Notes: generated from the sequence alone by a model not told the origin. 64,000 bases of DNA from Notospermus geniculatus (GCA_002633025.1 NMRB01000220.1:376365-440364); one strand, 5' to 3'; counted from the first letter of the stretch, positions 25,100-38,477 are shown. Made by a program: numbers and translations.

Positions 25100-25489
25100 A
25101 CAGGTGGCGCTCGCGTCGCTTTTTTCTTGTGAAGTGTAGTTTTAGTCTCATCTTTTTGAAAAACCCAGATTTTTCGTTTACTACATGTACGTAGGCGTAC
25201 AGTACGATGATAGGTCATCGGCATGAATAATATCGCACAATTTTTTGCTGATCGTGTCAATCTAATCATTCGGGAGATCCCGAAATTCGCTAGAATTGGA
25301 CCGCGCTGTTGATGAAGCTGTTGTTTCTCAGTTAAACAGTGTTGCGATATTATTCATGCCGATGACTTACTACCTATCATGGTACTGTACGACTACGTAT
25401 AGTAAACGGAAAATCAGGGGTTTTCAATAAAATCAGGCTAAAACTACACTACACACAATGAGAAAAAAGCGACGCGAGCGCCACCTGTT
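25100..25489. mobile_element. Long terminal inverted repeat element
   Basis: Two arms of roughly 155 bp begin CAGGTGGCGCTCGCGTCGC and match in reverse complement across the whole span (25100-25255 and 25330-25489), with about 75 bp between them. The arms differ by small indels, so they have been diverging. There is no transposase. It looks like a fold-back or long-TIR non-autonomous DNA transposon. Confidence 0.8.
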
Positions 25490-27917
25490 AATTTGTGCTA
25501 CATGTACTTCGGCCCGCGATAGTGTGGACAATTTATGTTTTCATCAAACAATCATTGGGCGGTGTGGCGGTGCGCGGTGCGGTCGGGATGGCCATCGGGA
25601 AACAGCGAATCAAGGCTTTCCCTCTTCAGTAGTGGTATACAACAAAACCGGTACCTTGAACGATAGCAAAGAACCAAACAACAAAAAATTAGAACTATCT
25701 CTAAATACACACACAAACGACCAGGCAAAAGAAACGCAGCTCCAGAGACTACTTCTTTCTCGTCGGTGCGCATGCGTAGTGCCGTGAGAATCTGCTGGTG
25801 AGAGGAAACTATGGCAACGTTCCCAGTGAACACCCCTAATCAAATACCTCATCGATGGGGAACAGTCGTGACTCACTGAAACAAAGGTAGAACTTTTTCT
25901 CTTTCCTGTCTGAAGAAGGTTGTTGAGTACATTTTGGATGAAGCTGGTGAATTCCCAGCACGAATAGACGCGGCGCCCCAGCTGCTTCTTTGGAATCAAC
26001 CAGTCATCAAGAAAAAGCCTTTATTGAACCAAAAACGCCTCCATGTATGATCCAACTGCTGATGTGATACCGGTGTTGGCAATTCTCTTAGACGCTACTT
26101 CCTCGTGTCAGAAGTCTACTTCGAGGAGCATGTACATGTATAAAGCTGCTTGAATAGTTACACACACAAAACCTATCAACAATGCAGACGATCTGTACAT
26201 GTATAGGCCTGGTCTACATTGGTTCTCCCTAGCGGGGCTGGTGGACACCATTCTATCTTTCACACCACACTGTCGATTCTGTACTCCCCACGTCGATCCA
26301 GTCCGCGTGCCTGATGAATGGAGCATTTAGCTGCCTTCTGAGATGTTTACTCCGTGGCGGTTAATATTTATTACCAGGTGGTATTACCGGTATCAGAGTT
26401 TAAACTCTGTAGTAATCAACATTCCTTTTCAATGTCGAGAAGCAACATGAAGTCGTCGTGGAGAAGGTCATCCAGAGCAGTTGGACGTGTGAAGCATCAC
26501 TAAGTTCCTATGGAGAGTTATTCTATGGCGAGCCATTTCTGAGAATCATTCTTTGGGACGCTCTTTCACGTCCTGTCCCAGTGAATAGTAAGTTTTCGCA
26601 ACCGCCCAGTCAGGCCAACGCCGGGCGATTGCCAATACCCTCTATTGACATCGATGAACGTGTAAATGACGCAGAAACAGCTACATTCCCAAGCATTTTA
26701 TTACAAACTACAAATCATTGGAAACAATCGATTGACAAATTATCACAAGAGTCATGATAGTATTTTCTGTAACCGTGAACGCTCAAGGTTTTCGAGGTCC
26801 ATATGGTAATCCCAGGAAGACGCAGACAGGATGCTGTTACGTTGGTAGGTGCTGCTCTTCCGAACCTAAACTTGACTGATCCCCTGCCCCCACCCCCACC
26901 CCCACCATGCGAGGACCGCGGAGAGTGGTACGTGGGCAGAGGACCAGTCTTTTGTTTCAGATCGGATAGAAGTGGACCAGCGATTCGTTCAAGGTGTGGA
27001 AGCTAGAAAATAAAGCTTCTTTTTTATCGTTGTATACGCCATCACCCGTGATTCTGGCAAATCAGCAGGCACGATATCTGGCCCGCTTAACCTAGGGTGT
27101 GTGATTTGGCTATCAATTCATAATGATGGAAGGGAAGACGGTTGGATTTTTAAGCCAGCGTACCGTACATTATCCTGTTTTTCATTGGCGAACACACATT
27201 CAACAGTTTGCCACACGTACTTGGAAAATCCCTACAACCAATAATAGTACAAAATTAATGTATAATACTGTAACACGGCAACCTGTTAAGTCAATGGTCT
27301 TTCAGGGTCACCGGTCGTTCACTTCGACAACGGATGATTTTTGAAGCCGAATCAGACAATGCCTCGCGAAAATCGAAGGCTCGTCATCACACGAATTTTC
27401 AACCGATGCCCCATCATCAAATGACGCAGGTGCAGGGAGAGTGCGAGTCGGTATAAACATGTCGACGGCAAAGCCATGCCGGTAATCTACAAGTATGCGG
27501 ACTCCAACAAGTGCACTATTTAGCAAATGAAATAGAGATCACAAGACTATATACCAGTCCAAAATCTAGCGATCCTTACGTTCGTTCGAAGACTGAGAAG
27601 CATGATGCATAGAGAGATGTTGACTATTATTTGTCGACTACGCAGGTATGAGAGTGGAAGAGAAGCAAATGGTCCCAAAAACAGAAGGCATCAAATACGT
27701 ATGCACGGTATCGTTCATCGTCCTTGACGCTTTCAAGGTCAACGGACCATTTTGAAAGTCAAGGCCACGTTCCCACCCTCACCAGAATAGCTTGGTTCCG
27801 TCATCTAGTGTCCGTCAGGAACCGGCTACTTCCGCAGAGTTTGGAGGCGACCGAATTAAAGAATATCCACAGTGCGAATCATTTACCACCCAAAGCGTAA
27901 AAAAAGACCCATTCTGT

Positions 27918-28741
27918 TTAATGAGAAAGTACAAATCCGAGTGACACTGTCAGGATGGTGGCGACGCCGTATGTCACATGTGAAGCAGATGATTCGGTAG
28001 TAGTTGCCGCCGGTGGCTCCGCGGTGGCTGCTGCGCTCGCTGAAAAAGAAAGAAAATGCAAACTAGTGCTCGAGATCTTACTGTGTGACGAATCGAACAT
28101 CAGACAGTGTATACTGTCATGACTTGCAGATATTCCACTTAACACCATAGTGTTCCGCTACGTTACAATGTACGCATATGAATGGTAAATGTTTTCGATT
28201 TTCGGTGAGAATTTATTACTTGACAATGTATTGGATTATGCGTATCTCCTGCTGAAACGATAGTCTCGCTAGTGTCAAGATGGACATGTGCTGGGTATAA
28301 AAACCGATGACTTATCGATAGCAGACGCCCCAAGTATCTCACACATCTACTTGATAAACAAAGCAGGGCACACTAGCGTTCACGAGAGACCGCTCAAGAC
28401 AGCCAAGCCACGGCAACCCATGGATGTTAAAAGATATCGCTCGATATTTGTGAGAAATCACTTTTGTTCCCACGTAAAGTGCACCGCTGAGGGACATGAG
28501 AAGGTGGCGAAGTAGCATCAGCAGTGCCTATCACTTCAGAGTTCATTGTTTCGATCCTCTGTTTTGACTCAGTGTCTCCCTACGGTCCTGTAGTAGGCAA
28601 AATTCGCCACCTCGTTTAATTTCAAGAATACTTACTGGTCGGTTCAGCCTCAGGTGCCTTTGTTGTTCCAATCGTAGTTTCTTCACAGATGGCGCTCACC
28701 ACTAAGGCGGCAACGAGAAAGAGTATCGTCCAACTTCTCAT
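27918..28741 (-). CDS. Small mucin-like, probably GPI-anchored peptide
   Basis: Two exons, 28741-28636 (35 codons plus one base) and 28039-27918, join in phase 1 across consensus splice sites (GTAAGT donor; TTTCTTTTTCAG acceptor). They give a 75-residue protein. The N-terminus is a clear signal peptide (MRSWTILFLVAALVVSAICE). The middle is about 35 residues rich in Thr, Ala, Pro, Glu and Ser (for example PPAATTTESSAS). The C-terminus is a hydrophobic stretch (VATILTVSLGFVLSH) right at the end, as in GPI-anchored or minimal mucin-like surface peptides. The probable anchor site is in the SSAS segment. No family is recognised. A coat or glycan-bearing peptide is an inference from composition only. 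Confidence 0.65.
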
Positions 28742-31700
28742 CTTGTATTTTGTAATATCTAGAAAATAAATCAAGGAACTGAAGATATCACCAAGGAGAA
28801 AATACACAACGGAAAAAATAAGGAGCATGTCAACAGTTCGACACGGAACAAGATATCAACGTCGTTACCACGTCTGCCAATTTGTTAGACTGGTACCCGA
28901 TCCTAACTATTTTACATCGGGCTTTTGCATATGTTAGGACCGGGCGTGCCTACCGTCTTCGTGCCTCTGATTGGTCGGTGCTGGCGCAGGTGGTAAGTAT
29001 GTGAACTATTACACTGTATGTTGATAGATTTTCTATTTTTAACATGGAAAACCCCCGGCGTGATTGGTGAATTTCCTGGGTCAAAGGTCGGTCACCTTCT
29101 ATCTGCATTCTGGTACGTCAGCCGTATTGAGAATTGAATAAATTTACATAATTTACATAAAATTTTCAAGTGACGTCACTGTCAGAATTCCTCCACAAAT
29201 GGCGGCCACGACTGGTCCTACCATTCGAAAGCGACACCATCGGTAGGACCAGGTACTACCAATTTGTTCGGTCTTGAATGACGCCACCGTGCGTAAGAAT
29301 CAAGAACCAAATATTCGTACTGCTGTACTTAATCCTTTAAGTCGAATCCACGCGTTCATCTTCAATTTAAACCTGATCACGACCTTCTGTTACTCATCGT
29401 AGTAGAGAGCGATGGTCGTTTGGCGGTTAGTCATTGCGACGAGGTGCGAATCCTACTAGCCCAGTATCCCGAAGGAGTTCACTTCAACCTGTTAGGACTG
29501 ATGTTCTTGATTTTACTTTATTTTGACGATAGATCTAATTACTTTTCTAGTTTGTCTTCATCCAGGTAAGTTTATACCTTGCCTAGAACACCTTATGAAA
29601 CATTCCTAAGCGGATGTAGGGAAAAAGAATGTTGGAAAAGAGTTCATCAAAATATTTACGTGTATACTGTACATGTACATTACAACCAGCGATTGCAATG
29701 AATCAGGCTGCTGGTTGCTCCAAGTCTCAGTCTCAGCTACCGAGAACACCGGCTGCAAGTCACCGGCTATTGCAATCATCGGGGACAGCTCACCGGCTGG
29801 TGATTCATTTCATTCACATTGCGTCTGGGAGGATCTGACGCGTTATCGTATGATCACGTTAACCATGACCCCTGTTCAGACCAGGCAGTTAAAGGAACCA
29901 AGGTCCACCCATTATCTTACTGGGTAATGGTATTCTGCCTGTAACCATGCACTCGTGCTCCAGAGCATCTTTGAGAAATAACAGTGTCCGTTTCATTTTA
30001 GTGCATGTACATATTTTCTGTCATTTCTAGGTCAATTTGATTAATCAATTTTGAGGGCGAGTTTTAAAGGCACACAATAATTAGATTCATATCCAAAAAT
30101 ATTCCTCCAAGAATTTTGATGTAGTTACTTAGCGTTTTCCAGGCACCAATAGACGGACCAACTCCCTCTTCTCTCATCATGCACCAGACCCACATCGGCT
30201 CGTTTCAGATAAGATGACACTGTGGATTTGCAGAACGCGGTTTCAAGGTTAGAACGACAAAACCCCACGACGGGTGGCCCTTTCTCTGTGCCCCCATCTG
30301 TCTAATTATAAACACAGCAAACTGTCAAGAGGTTGGCTCCGAACCAGGTGCAACCTGTCGATAAATAACAGATAGGTTGCAGCTCCTAATAGCAGTCTAG
30401 ACTATAATTTCAACACATGCTGCCGAACCTGGGCAATAAGAGCAAATTGCTCATTTTTACGTATCTCTCAGGCTGCTGCGAGCATTTGGCTCTCTGTATC
30501 AACGGTATTATAGGCTGACTGCAAAACTGGTATTATCAATGTAAGGCGTTGGTTCACAGTGAAGTATACATGATATAAATATATATCAGTAATTACTAAT
30601 TATCATAACTGAACGGCATTCCATATGTTTGAAAGCATTCCGCAGACGATCAGAAAGTTCCCGTAATATGTAAGTCACCCCTGGGTTTATCATTTACCGG
30701 GGACGCCGGTACTGATTAGATTTTAGTCGGCATTTTCCGCGTACGCATTGCGATTGTATCGCATATGACAGCGGCGTTCACTTCTAGTTTTGATACACCT
30801 AGGATTAGTAGGCGCACACTGATACAGCATGCACGAGTAATCAATGCTTGGATACGACACTGGAATTTCGACGGGTTCACTGCGGTATATCGTCGGCCGT
30901 AAGCCTGGAATATTGCCGGCATTTCGACCATGGATCGGCCTACCCCGTTAGGAACGTATCCAACTGAAAAGAAATGTACGCCAGGGGTGGATTGCACCAT
31001 CCGAGATGGCCGACAACGTGATGAGTCCCGCATCCAAATGCAGTTGCCTTTTTCTACTTAATCATGTTCATTAGTGGGCACTTTTCGGATGCACCCTATG
31101 GGAACGTTCCGATCACATAAGTCACTGTTCATATAATAATATTATACATGTAATGACCCATAACGCAGCCAATGTAAGTGCTGGCTAATACGCGCAATAT
31201 AGAAAATTCCATCCCCCGAGATTATTAAGCTTTTGATGAGTTTATGCCATAAATGTTTGGGGAGCAACATGTTCTCAGTTAATTATTGACGTCCCATGAT
31301 GTACCAGAACACATATCATAATTCAGATAGTCTATAGACATAAAAATTGGAATATACTGGTCCATCGTACCGTTTCGAAGCTTTTATGATCCCAGGCCTT
31401 TAGCCTACAGTTTCCCGCAAGCAATTTGAATACGATAAGCTTCCATTCCACTGCCAAAAACATGACACCAGAAAGTTGTAACAACGCTTTAGCCTTTAGG
31501 CCTTGTGTCAAACTTGAAGGATTTCGCGCTGGAAAAACACCGAGGTCGGCGGGGCTTTCTCAAAAAGGCGCGAATGAAGTCGATAGGCCAACATAAGTGA
31601 CGGCAGATATGGTAAAGAAACTACCATTTTCAGGAAGAGGAAATACCGATGTTTTCATAAAATGGTGTCTTCAAGGGTTCAGGACACATCTACTTATCCT

Positions 31701-32927
31701 TTCTTGACAAAAAAGGAGAGGTACAATCACGACAGTTTTTTGCACAGGCTCTTAATCTCCGTATCGTTAGGGATAGCATTGATGGCATCGACCTACAACG
31801 ACAGTGTTGCTATCTATCTTTTTCTCAAAGGGATCGTCTTTCTTACCACACTGAAGATCGAAAGGCGGTCTGATTCCCTCTAAACGGGTTAATAACGAAA
31901 GATGATGCTATGCAGAGATAATGAATTCAATACCACATATCAGTTTTTCCTAATGAAAACACTTCACATCCTATCTTGCCGTTACTAATTGTTCCAGCAG
32001 ACAGACCCGCGATCGCTGTTTGCATGAGACGAGACGATAATGATGTTTTTCCATGAATCTCGCTTCGATTCCCCGGGCTGTACAGGACGTTTCGATTGCA
32101 TTGCCTTCCGCGAAAATCATCACCAACTCCCCCGACAAGTCACGGCATAATCTCGCGGTAACTTAAGTCCAAATGGACACAGCCGTTGGCATTTGTCCAT
32201 GAACATGAGCTAAATGTTTGCCGAGACGGGTTCTTCTACATAGCCATGGGCATGACGGGTCAGCAGAGACAGGGTCATGAGTAGTGCGTAAGCTGGCGGC
32301 CTTCACGTCCTCATTTTCATCGGCGCCACCGTCCAACCCATCCCCATGCAATATCAGCGACACGCAATAATCACTCAAATGAGTGGAGGACTTTAATCTC
32401 CTGAGAACCACATGTATAGACTTCGTGCTTTTTTGGCGATAATTGCTCGCCGGGCATTTACGCCAACCAGTACACTGAGCACTTGGCCGGGCACTTGGCC
32501 CAGGGTGGTAAGACTATAGCCCCCATGGCAGTGATGTTGAAGAATGAAAGGCGTAAAACATCACCACCAGTATGACGAAACTCCTTCAAGAGATACAATG
32601 GGCGCCGCAGTTTACATCTCACACACCCGACATAGATATTAGATTTCACATAGTCAGACTCAAAGATCACCTGAGAGCATACCTTCAACAATTCTTTCTA
32701 CAATTTATTCGTACTACAACGCCAGGCCGTCTGAAGAGCTCAGCCCAGCATACGAGTGCAGTACGAGACTAGAGTCATGTAGAGTTGGCCTGGAGTGTAA
32801 ATCATGTATTGGCAATGGCAACTTGACGCGAAAAAGAAACACTTGGAACATTTTCATGCTCATTATCCTATCAAAAGCAGGGAATTTTACTTGAACATCT
32901 TGTAAACATGCAGTATTACTTACCGTT

Positions 32928-33060
32928 TCCTGAGAGGGGTTGTTTTGTTGCTGCCTCGTCCAGACGTCTTGGGCTGAAGAACTGGCTGTAGGATGAGGCG
33001 TTGTGAGATAGTCCAGGCGGAGGTAGCACGGGTGGCTGAGCGGGCTCTGATGACTCATAA
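32928..33060 (-). CDS. Exon-like segment of unknown gene (uncertain)
   Basis: 133 bp is bounded by a good acceptor (ATCAGCTATTTCAG) and a strong donor (GTAAGT). One open frame reads YESSEPAQPPVLPPPGLS and continues to SQFFSPRRLDEAATKQPLSG; a second frame is also open. No start, stop or partner exon was placed with confidence. An 80-codon open stretch at 32163-32402 on the same strand could be a terminal exon. Confidence 0.25.
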
Positions 33061-33149
33061 GCTGAAATAGCTGATACTGCTATCTCACCGCGATGACTAC
33101 GCGCGCGAAAATATCATCAGCTTCGCCAAAACTTCTCAATCGATTAAGT

Positions 33150-33250
33150 TGATGAGGAGGGAAGAGTTTTCTGCGGCCCAGGATTTGATGGATGGTTCGA
33201 TTACCGCATGAGCTTGCGTGTGATCTGGGGCAAGTCACTTTTTATCATCC
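33150..33250 (-). mobile_element. SINE fragment resembling MIR/L2-type 3' ends
   Basis: On the minus strand the sequence reads GTGACTTGCCCCAGATCAC, then ACGCAAGC, then AATCGAACC. This is the order of motifs in the conserved 3' part of MIR and L2 elements as I recall them. It is short and diverged. Confidence 0.4.
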
Positions 33251-33904
33251 GAACAAGACTAAAAGCAATGACGGACGTACATAGGAGGTTCTTCACGTGA
33301 TGTCACACCCTAATTAGCATATCATAACATTGGCACTGACGGCCATGGCCGTCAGTGTCAATGGGGTTTACTGGAAAAAAAATCAGAATTTAACTGGAAT
33401 ATTTTCCAAACTACCGGTACCTTTCTTATCACTTCAGTTTCTTGTGATTTTATTTGACAAAACATATCCTATGTTCTACAGCAGTCTGATGATTGAATGA
33501 CTGTCACACCTCTATGTTGTAAAAACAGACAATTAGTGCTAAATTACACGGAGTTGGAGTGTATTACTGACGGCCACCATGGCGAATTGTGTATTACATG
33601 CTCATAAGCATTGAGTTGTGACGTGGGTACCCCTACCTTGGAGCAACGCTGTCCTAGTCTGAGGCGCCATCTGGGAATTTAATTGTTTACCAAAATTATT
33701 TATGGTTTTAAAACCATGAGATTATTGCAAATAATCAAAATTTTGACTTATTTCATCCAATAAAGCTATGAATGAAACCAATATGTTGTTATTCAAACCA
33801 GCATTTAAACCAATATGTTGTTATTCAAACCAGCATTTAGACTAAACATATTGTTTCATTTCCAATAAACAATGAAGTTCATGCAAATTCAGGGTTTGCA
33901 AACG

Positions 33905-34080
33905 TTGTTGTACATTTTCATACTTGCTTAGATCCAGGCCCCTCTTGAGCAAAGCATTAAAGATTGTTTTTATGGTCCAATGTGATCACTGTGCTTTTCA
34001 AGAAACAGGAGCACAAGTCTCAAGAATTACAGCGGTGACGCAGCTGATATTCTCAGGATGGTGCATTAAAGATCGGGTAG
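33905..34080 (+). repeat. Partial third copy of the fold-back arm
   Basis: From TTGTACATTTTCATA through GGTCCAATGTGATCACTGTG this matches the start of the left arm at about 34655, in direct orientation. It is cut off after roughly 170 bp. Confidence 0.7.
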
Positions 34081-34649
34081 ACGTCAGATGCAAATCGCAC
34101 AGAGATCGCAGCCCAGTGGATGGCAAGCAGATGGTAAAGTAGAATGATGGCTCTCGATACCACGAGTAGGAATAAACGTGTTCCTCCAAGGGGGATGCCC
34201 CTTGGACCATGATGGTGCAGGCCACTGCGACGTATACGTTGAAGCATTCCCTTTGGAACTCCCAAATAGGGGTGGAAATCGCAGACGGTGATTTCACCAA
34301 CGCATTGTTGATTACACTACATAAAATGCTAAAAACACATCCGTCCTCTTTAATTCATGCGGAAAATTGTTAAAGCAATGCATTGGTGAAAAAAATCAAG
34401 TACGAGTACAATAACAATATGTTTATTGAGTCAGTATTAAAAATACAATCATACAACAGATGAGCTTCAACAGTGCAGAACAGTGTAGGACCCGTTCTTT
34501 AAAACCCGAAAGTACAGTGACGAAGACAGTAAGCCTACCGTACACCGTCGCCTACAATTACGTTTCGAATCCAAAATGATAATGAACAATGACATCACAA
34601 TTACATGTACGTCTGCTACATTGGATGCATGAAGGCAGATAAGAGGAAG

Positions 34650-36645
34650 CTGCTGTTGTACATTTTCATATTTTCATATTGCTTGGATCCAGGCCCCTCT
34701 GAAAAGCAATAAAGACACCCCCAGTTGACTGTTTTTGTGGTCCAATGTGATCACTGTGCTTTGTAGAAACAGAAAATGGAGCAAAGTCCCAAGAATAACA
34801 GCTTAATTACATTGCGTAATCAAGAACAAAGAAATTCACCAAACATGAAAAAAACGGTACAATTTTCTTAGAGAAGAAGCGTGTAAATGACATATTCAGG
34901 AGTGGCAGCAATCATGGGGTGGCGAGGGCGTCTTGATCCGCACTTCATGTACAATGTACACCAAACACGCCGAGTACATTAAAGTAGTTCCAGGAAGTAA
35001 AATCCATAAGTGTCATGGCTGCCCTGTAGCGGAAAATGTGGCAGCATTCATGGTATTCACGTGCGGAGTACTCTATATCTGTTGAAAATATTGCTATCAA
35101 AAGGGGTGGCCTAAGTAGAAAAAGCCTCGAACGTTGTGATACATTTTGAAGATGAAACAACATGCGTAACAGTTCTTGGGAAAATGTTCCGACTACTAGT
35201 TTTTTGTTTTAGCTTATTGGCTAGGCCTAATTAATGCGTTCCAAGACGCATCTCATTCAATTCCTTTTGACTGATAGACCCCGCAGGTGCCTTCATTTTC
35301 GTCATACAACTTGTACTTTTATGGCATTTTGGCATGTTTTATTCACAACGTCTGACCACATTCCAAAAATTCCCAACGTCAGCTTGCCCTTAAGATCGTG
35401 ATCGAAATTGCAATTGCACAAAATATTCCAGTTCAATTGATAATTACAATGACAATTTCAAATTCAAATTTCAGTTTTTTAAACTCAAATCTGATTCCTT
35501 ATAAAATATTACACTGATAGTATAGTGCTGAGCAATAGAATAGCAAGAAAGAGAAAAAGAGAAGCCACAAAGGATCTACCTTAGGAACAGGTGTACCTTT
35601 GTTGCTAGCGTGCAAAGAATGGTGTGAATAAAATATTTATATTCGATTAGAAAAATATCACGAATACATAATTTGTGTATTTTGCTGATCAGGCGTTACG
35701 TTTTGAGTCATCTTCAAAAAGGCTTATGCCCGCTGTACACGATCAAATTTTTCATCCAATTTTCTGAATATGCTCAGTAAATTATGTACATTCTGTACAT
35801 TCTGGTTTATGCATTGAAACCCAATAGGCCCAGGATCTGAATTTCCAAAAAAAGTGGATGAAAAATTTGATCGTGTACTGCGGGCATTACAGAAAGATGC
35901 AACCAGATTCACTACACCCTTCTGAATTTATTAAGGGCAAGCGGACATTATGAATTTTTGGAACGTGGTCCGACGTTGTAAATAAAACAATGTCAAACAC
36001 CATAAAAGTATAAGTTATATGACGAAAATGAAGGCACCTGTGCGGGGTCTATCAGTCAAAAGGAATTGAACGAGACACGTCTTATAACGCACTAATTTGC
36101 TAATAAGCTGAAACCAAAGACTAGTAGTCGGAACACTTTCCCAAGCAATGTTACATTTTGAAGATCAAACAACTGGTGCATCATAAAGTTCCAGGTTTTT
36201 TGTACTTATTTTCAACAGCTATAGAGTACTCCGCACGCGAGTTCGATGAATGCTGCCAGATTTTCCGAGACAGGGCAGCCATGACACTTGTGGGTTTTAC
36301 TTCCTGGAACTACTTTAATGTACTGAGCGTGTATGGTGTACATGAAGTGCAGGTCAAGACACCCTCGCCACCCGAGGTTCTGTGTGTTCGTAACATTGCT
36401 GCCACACGCTGAATTTGTCATTTACACGCTTCTAGTCCAAGAAAATTGTACCTGTTTTTCATGTTGGGTAATTTCTTTGTTTATGATTAGGTAATGTAAT
36501 TAAGTTGTAATTCTTGGGACTTAATGCTTTATAGAAACCAGAAAATGAGCAGTGATCACATTGGACCATAAAAACACAGTNGGGTGTTTGTTGGTTTTCT
36601 CAGGAGGGGCCTGGATCCAAGCAATATGAAAAATGTACAACAGCT
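34650..36645. mobile_element. 2 kb fold-back element (large inverted repeat)
   Basis: Arms at about 34650-35396 and 35930-36645 are reverse complements along their length. Shared landmarks include GGATCCAGGCCCCTC, AATGTGATCACTGTG, TAGTTCCAGGAAGTAAAA, GGAGTACTCTAT and ACTGATAGACCCCGC. The arms have drifted through small indels and substitutions. The roughly 530 bp spacer contains a separate MITE (35727-35886). No transposase frame is present. A single N lies in the right arm at 36582. Confidence 0.8.
35727..35886. mobile_element. MITE family B, copy 1
   Basis: Terminal inverted repeats: TGCCCGCTGTACACGATCAA at the left and TTGATCGTGTACTGCGGGCA at the right, with ATTTTTCATCCA-type sequence inside each end. 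It sits in the spacer of the fold-back element. A second copy is at 46339-46493. Confidence 0.8.
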
Positions 36646-37335
36646 AGTCCCCTGAAGTAAAAAAAGTAAAAACTAAAATCATCTTCTGGATGATTTGTTC
36701 TTGAAAACATTTGTATAGATGCTATCAAATAGGTATTCCCTCTTCTGAAAACTGGCCACACATTCTAGGGAGGAAGTGTTTTCATCTAATAAAAATTTAT
36801 CTTATTGGTCTTGCAGTAAGTACAGAATCTCACTGACCGTGGTATCGGCGGACATGCGTGTCTGCCCTATTCGATTTCAAGGCAGTGGTTGCCGACACGT
36901 AATCTTGTCAGTGCAATTCTCGCCAACTCACTTGACGTCACTTAAATATGATTTTCGAAAGGAGAAGTGTCGTTTTAATGTGTTTATGAAAAATGATAGA
37001 AGTAGCGGTAAACTTCTTATAGAGTTCTTTCTTCCACTTATTGACAAAACTTTCAAAACGGCTTTCAAATACTTAATATTATTGAGCGACTCTTTAAAGC
37101 GAATTGATATCGAAAAAAATTGATTTCGAAATAGAATTTGAAAGGGGACGAATTTTCGCGAAAAAATGTAAACTTCTCAAGAATATCAACAAAGAAATGT
37201 TCGTGCATTCTGATTGTAAACACAACATTTCAGCCAAACACCAGCCAAATGTAAATAGAATCTGCTATCAAATCGCTTTAATCTGTAACATGCTCATTTT
37301 ATTCATCTGTGTAATCCATGAAGACCCCTTCTTAT

Positions 37336-37514
37336 GGCCTATACACACGATACTACAAAATTGGACAACAAAAATTGGACCAACAAATGTGATCGTGTGT
37401 GACGGGAAAATCGTGTTGAATGGAATTCTTTCCATCCAGTTTTCCCGTCACACACGATAAAATTTGTTGGTCCAATTTTTGTTGTCCAATTTCTGTACAT
37501 CGTGTGTATTGGCC
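37336..37514. mobile_element. MITE with about 70 bp arms
   Basis: GGCCTATACACACGAT and its near complement bound two arms carrying ATTGGACAACAAAAATTGG and CACACACGAT. The two halves pair nearly perfectly about a centre near 37425. Confidence 0.8.
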
Positions 37515-37922
37515 ATTACATGCAAGATTAAGACACAAAATAAGTATGCCAATTCATTTTGATATATTGGCCATTACATGTACGATTACGCGTTTGTGTC
37601 TATATGAAGGAGAATAGAGAAGTTAGTTCGTAATCTGTGTTGAAACACCCTGTGGAGACGCACATGCGTGATGCCTGGTATCACTAAAACAATAATTTCA
37701 ATTACAATGTACGTGTATTTCAACTCCAAAAGATACAACAACTCCAAAGATTACAAATGACAACAACAACAATGACAGTAACAATACTTTAGTTATACGT
37801 TTGCTTTGTCTGCACAGAAACAAAAATTTGAAGACAGGTGTGATAGAATGTAATGCCCCGTCTTTGTGATGTCCCCATGCATTGTTTGCCACAAGGGTCT
37901 TGGTCTCTAGAGTCCAATTCGT

Positions 37923-38042
37923 TGGCTGGTATTCATAAAAGTTAGCAAATGCCTTTGCTTAAGTTTTGCAGAGCAGTGCCCAATGTAAATGTACTACGAA
38001 ATTTAAAGTAAACGCATTTGCTAGCTTTTACAAATATCAGCC
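37923..38042. mobile_element. Small MITE
   Basis: The ends TGGTATTCATAAAAGTTAGC and GCTAGCTTTTACAAATATCA pair, with GCAAATGC and GCATTTGC inside. The terminal design (an ATTCATAAAA type end) resembles the element at 12689-12796. Confidence 0.65.
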
Positions 38043-38477
38043 ATTGATACCGCTTAATCTGTGAGTGTATTGTTGGGGGACATCACATATCGGGGGACAT
38101 TAGATTCTATTACACCTGGGGAGGTACACCAAGGATCTTCACAAGGAGTACATTTTCCAAGGAGAGGAGGAGTGCAATTGATGACAACGACCATTTAAAT
38201 TACAATTACAATTACACGTTTTTTGTGTACAATACAATGTTCACAATGGATGATGCGCTGTAATTCCTGCATTTGGCAAGGAGTTGCTGTATAAATTTTG
38301 TGTAAAAACTAAACTTGCACACACCGCACATTCATGCCGTAAAGCAATCAAGTAAGTGATGGCCTTTATTTCTAAATGGAATGTGAAAGTTCGAACAAAA
38401 CCACAACAACTTTCGAGTCAACTTGCAGGATGGTATTTAATGAAAAAAAGCGTTTTATCAAAAAGTTATTCTATTTA

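Larger units (their letters stand above)
22165..27917. other. Gene-poor, repeat-rich intergenic stretch
   Basis: No convincing exon. Contents: degenerate tandem copies of TGTATGATCCATGTAACAG at about 22720-22860; a LINE-like tail at 23930-24066; a dispersed repeat at 24145-24519 with a single N at 24520; a long-TIR element at 25100-25489; and a (CCCCCA)n run near 26880. A 99-codon plus-strand frame at 26458-26757 shows no recognisable domain. Confidence 0.5.
28742..33900. other. Gene-poor stretch with scattered repeats
   Basis: No supported gene. It contains a reverse copy of the GPCR spacer repeat at about 31607-31720, an exon-like segment at 32928-33060, a MIR-like SINE fragment at about 33150-33250, a short perfect palindrome (CTGACGGCCATGGCCGTCAG) near 33337, and a 32 bp direct duplication around 33775-33838. 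Confidence 0.45.

Noticed and set aside
26458-26757. 99-codon plus-strand frame
   Set aside because: No signal, domain or homology that I recognise, and no matching splice sites.
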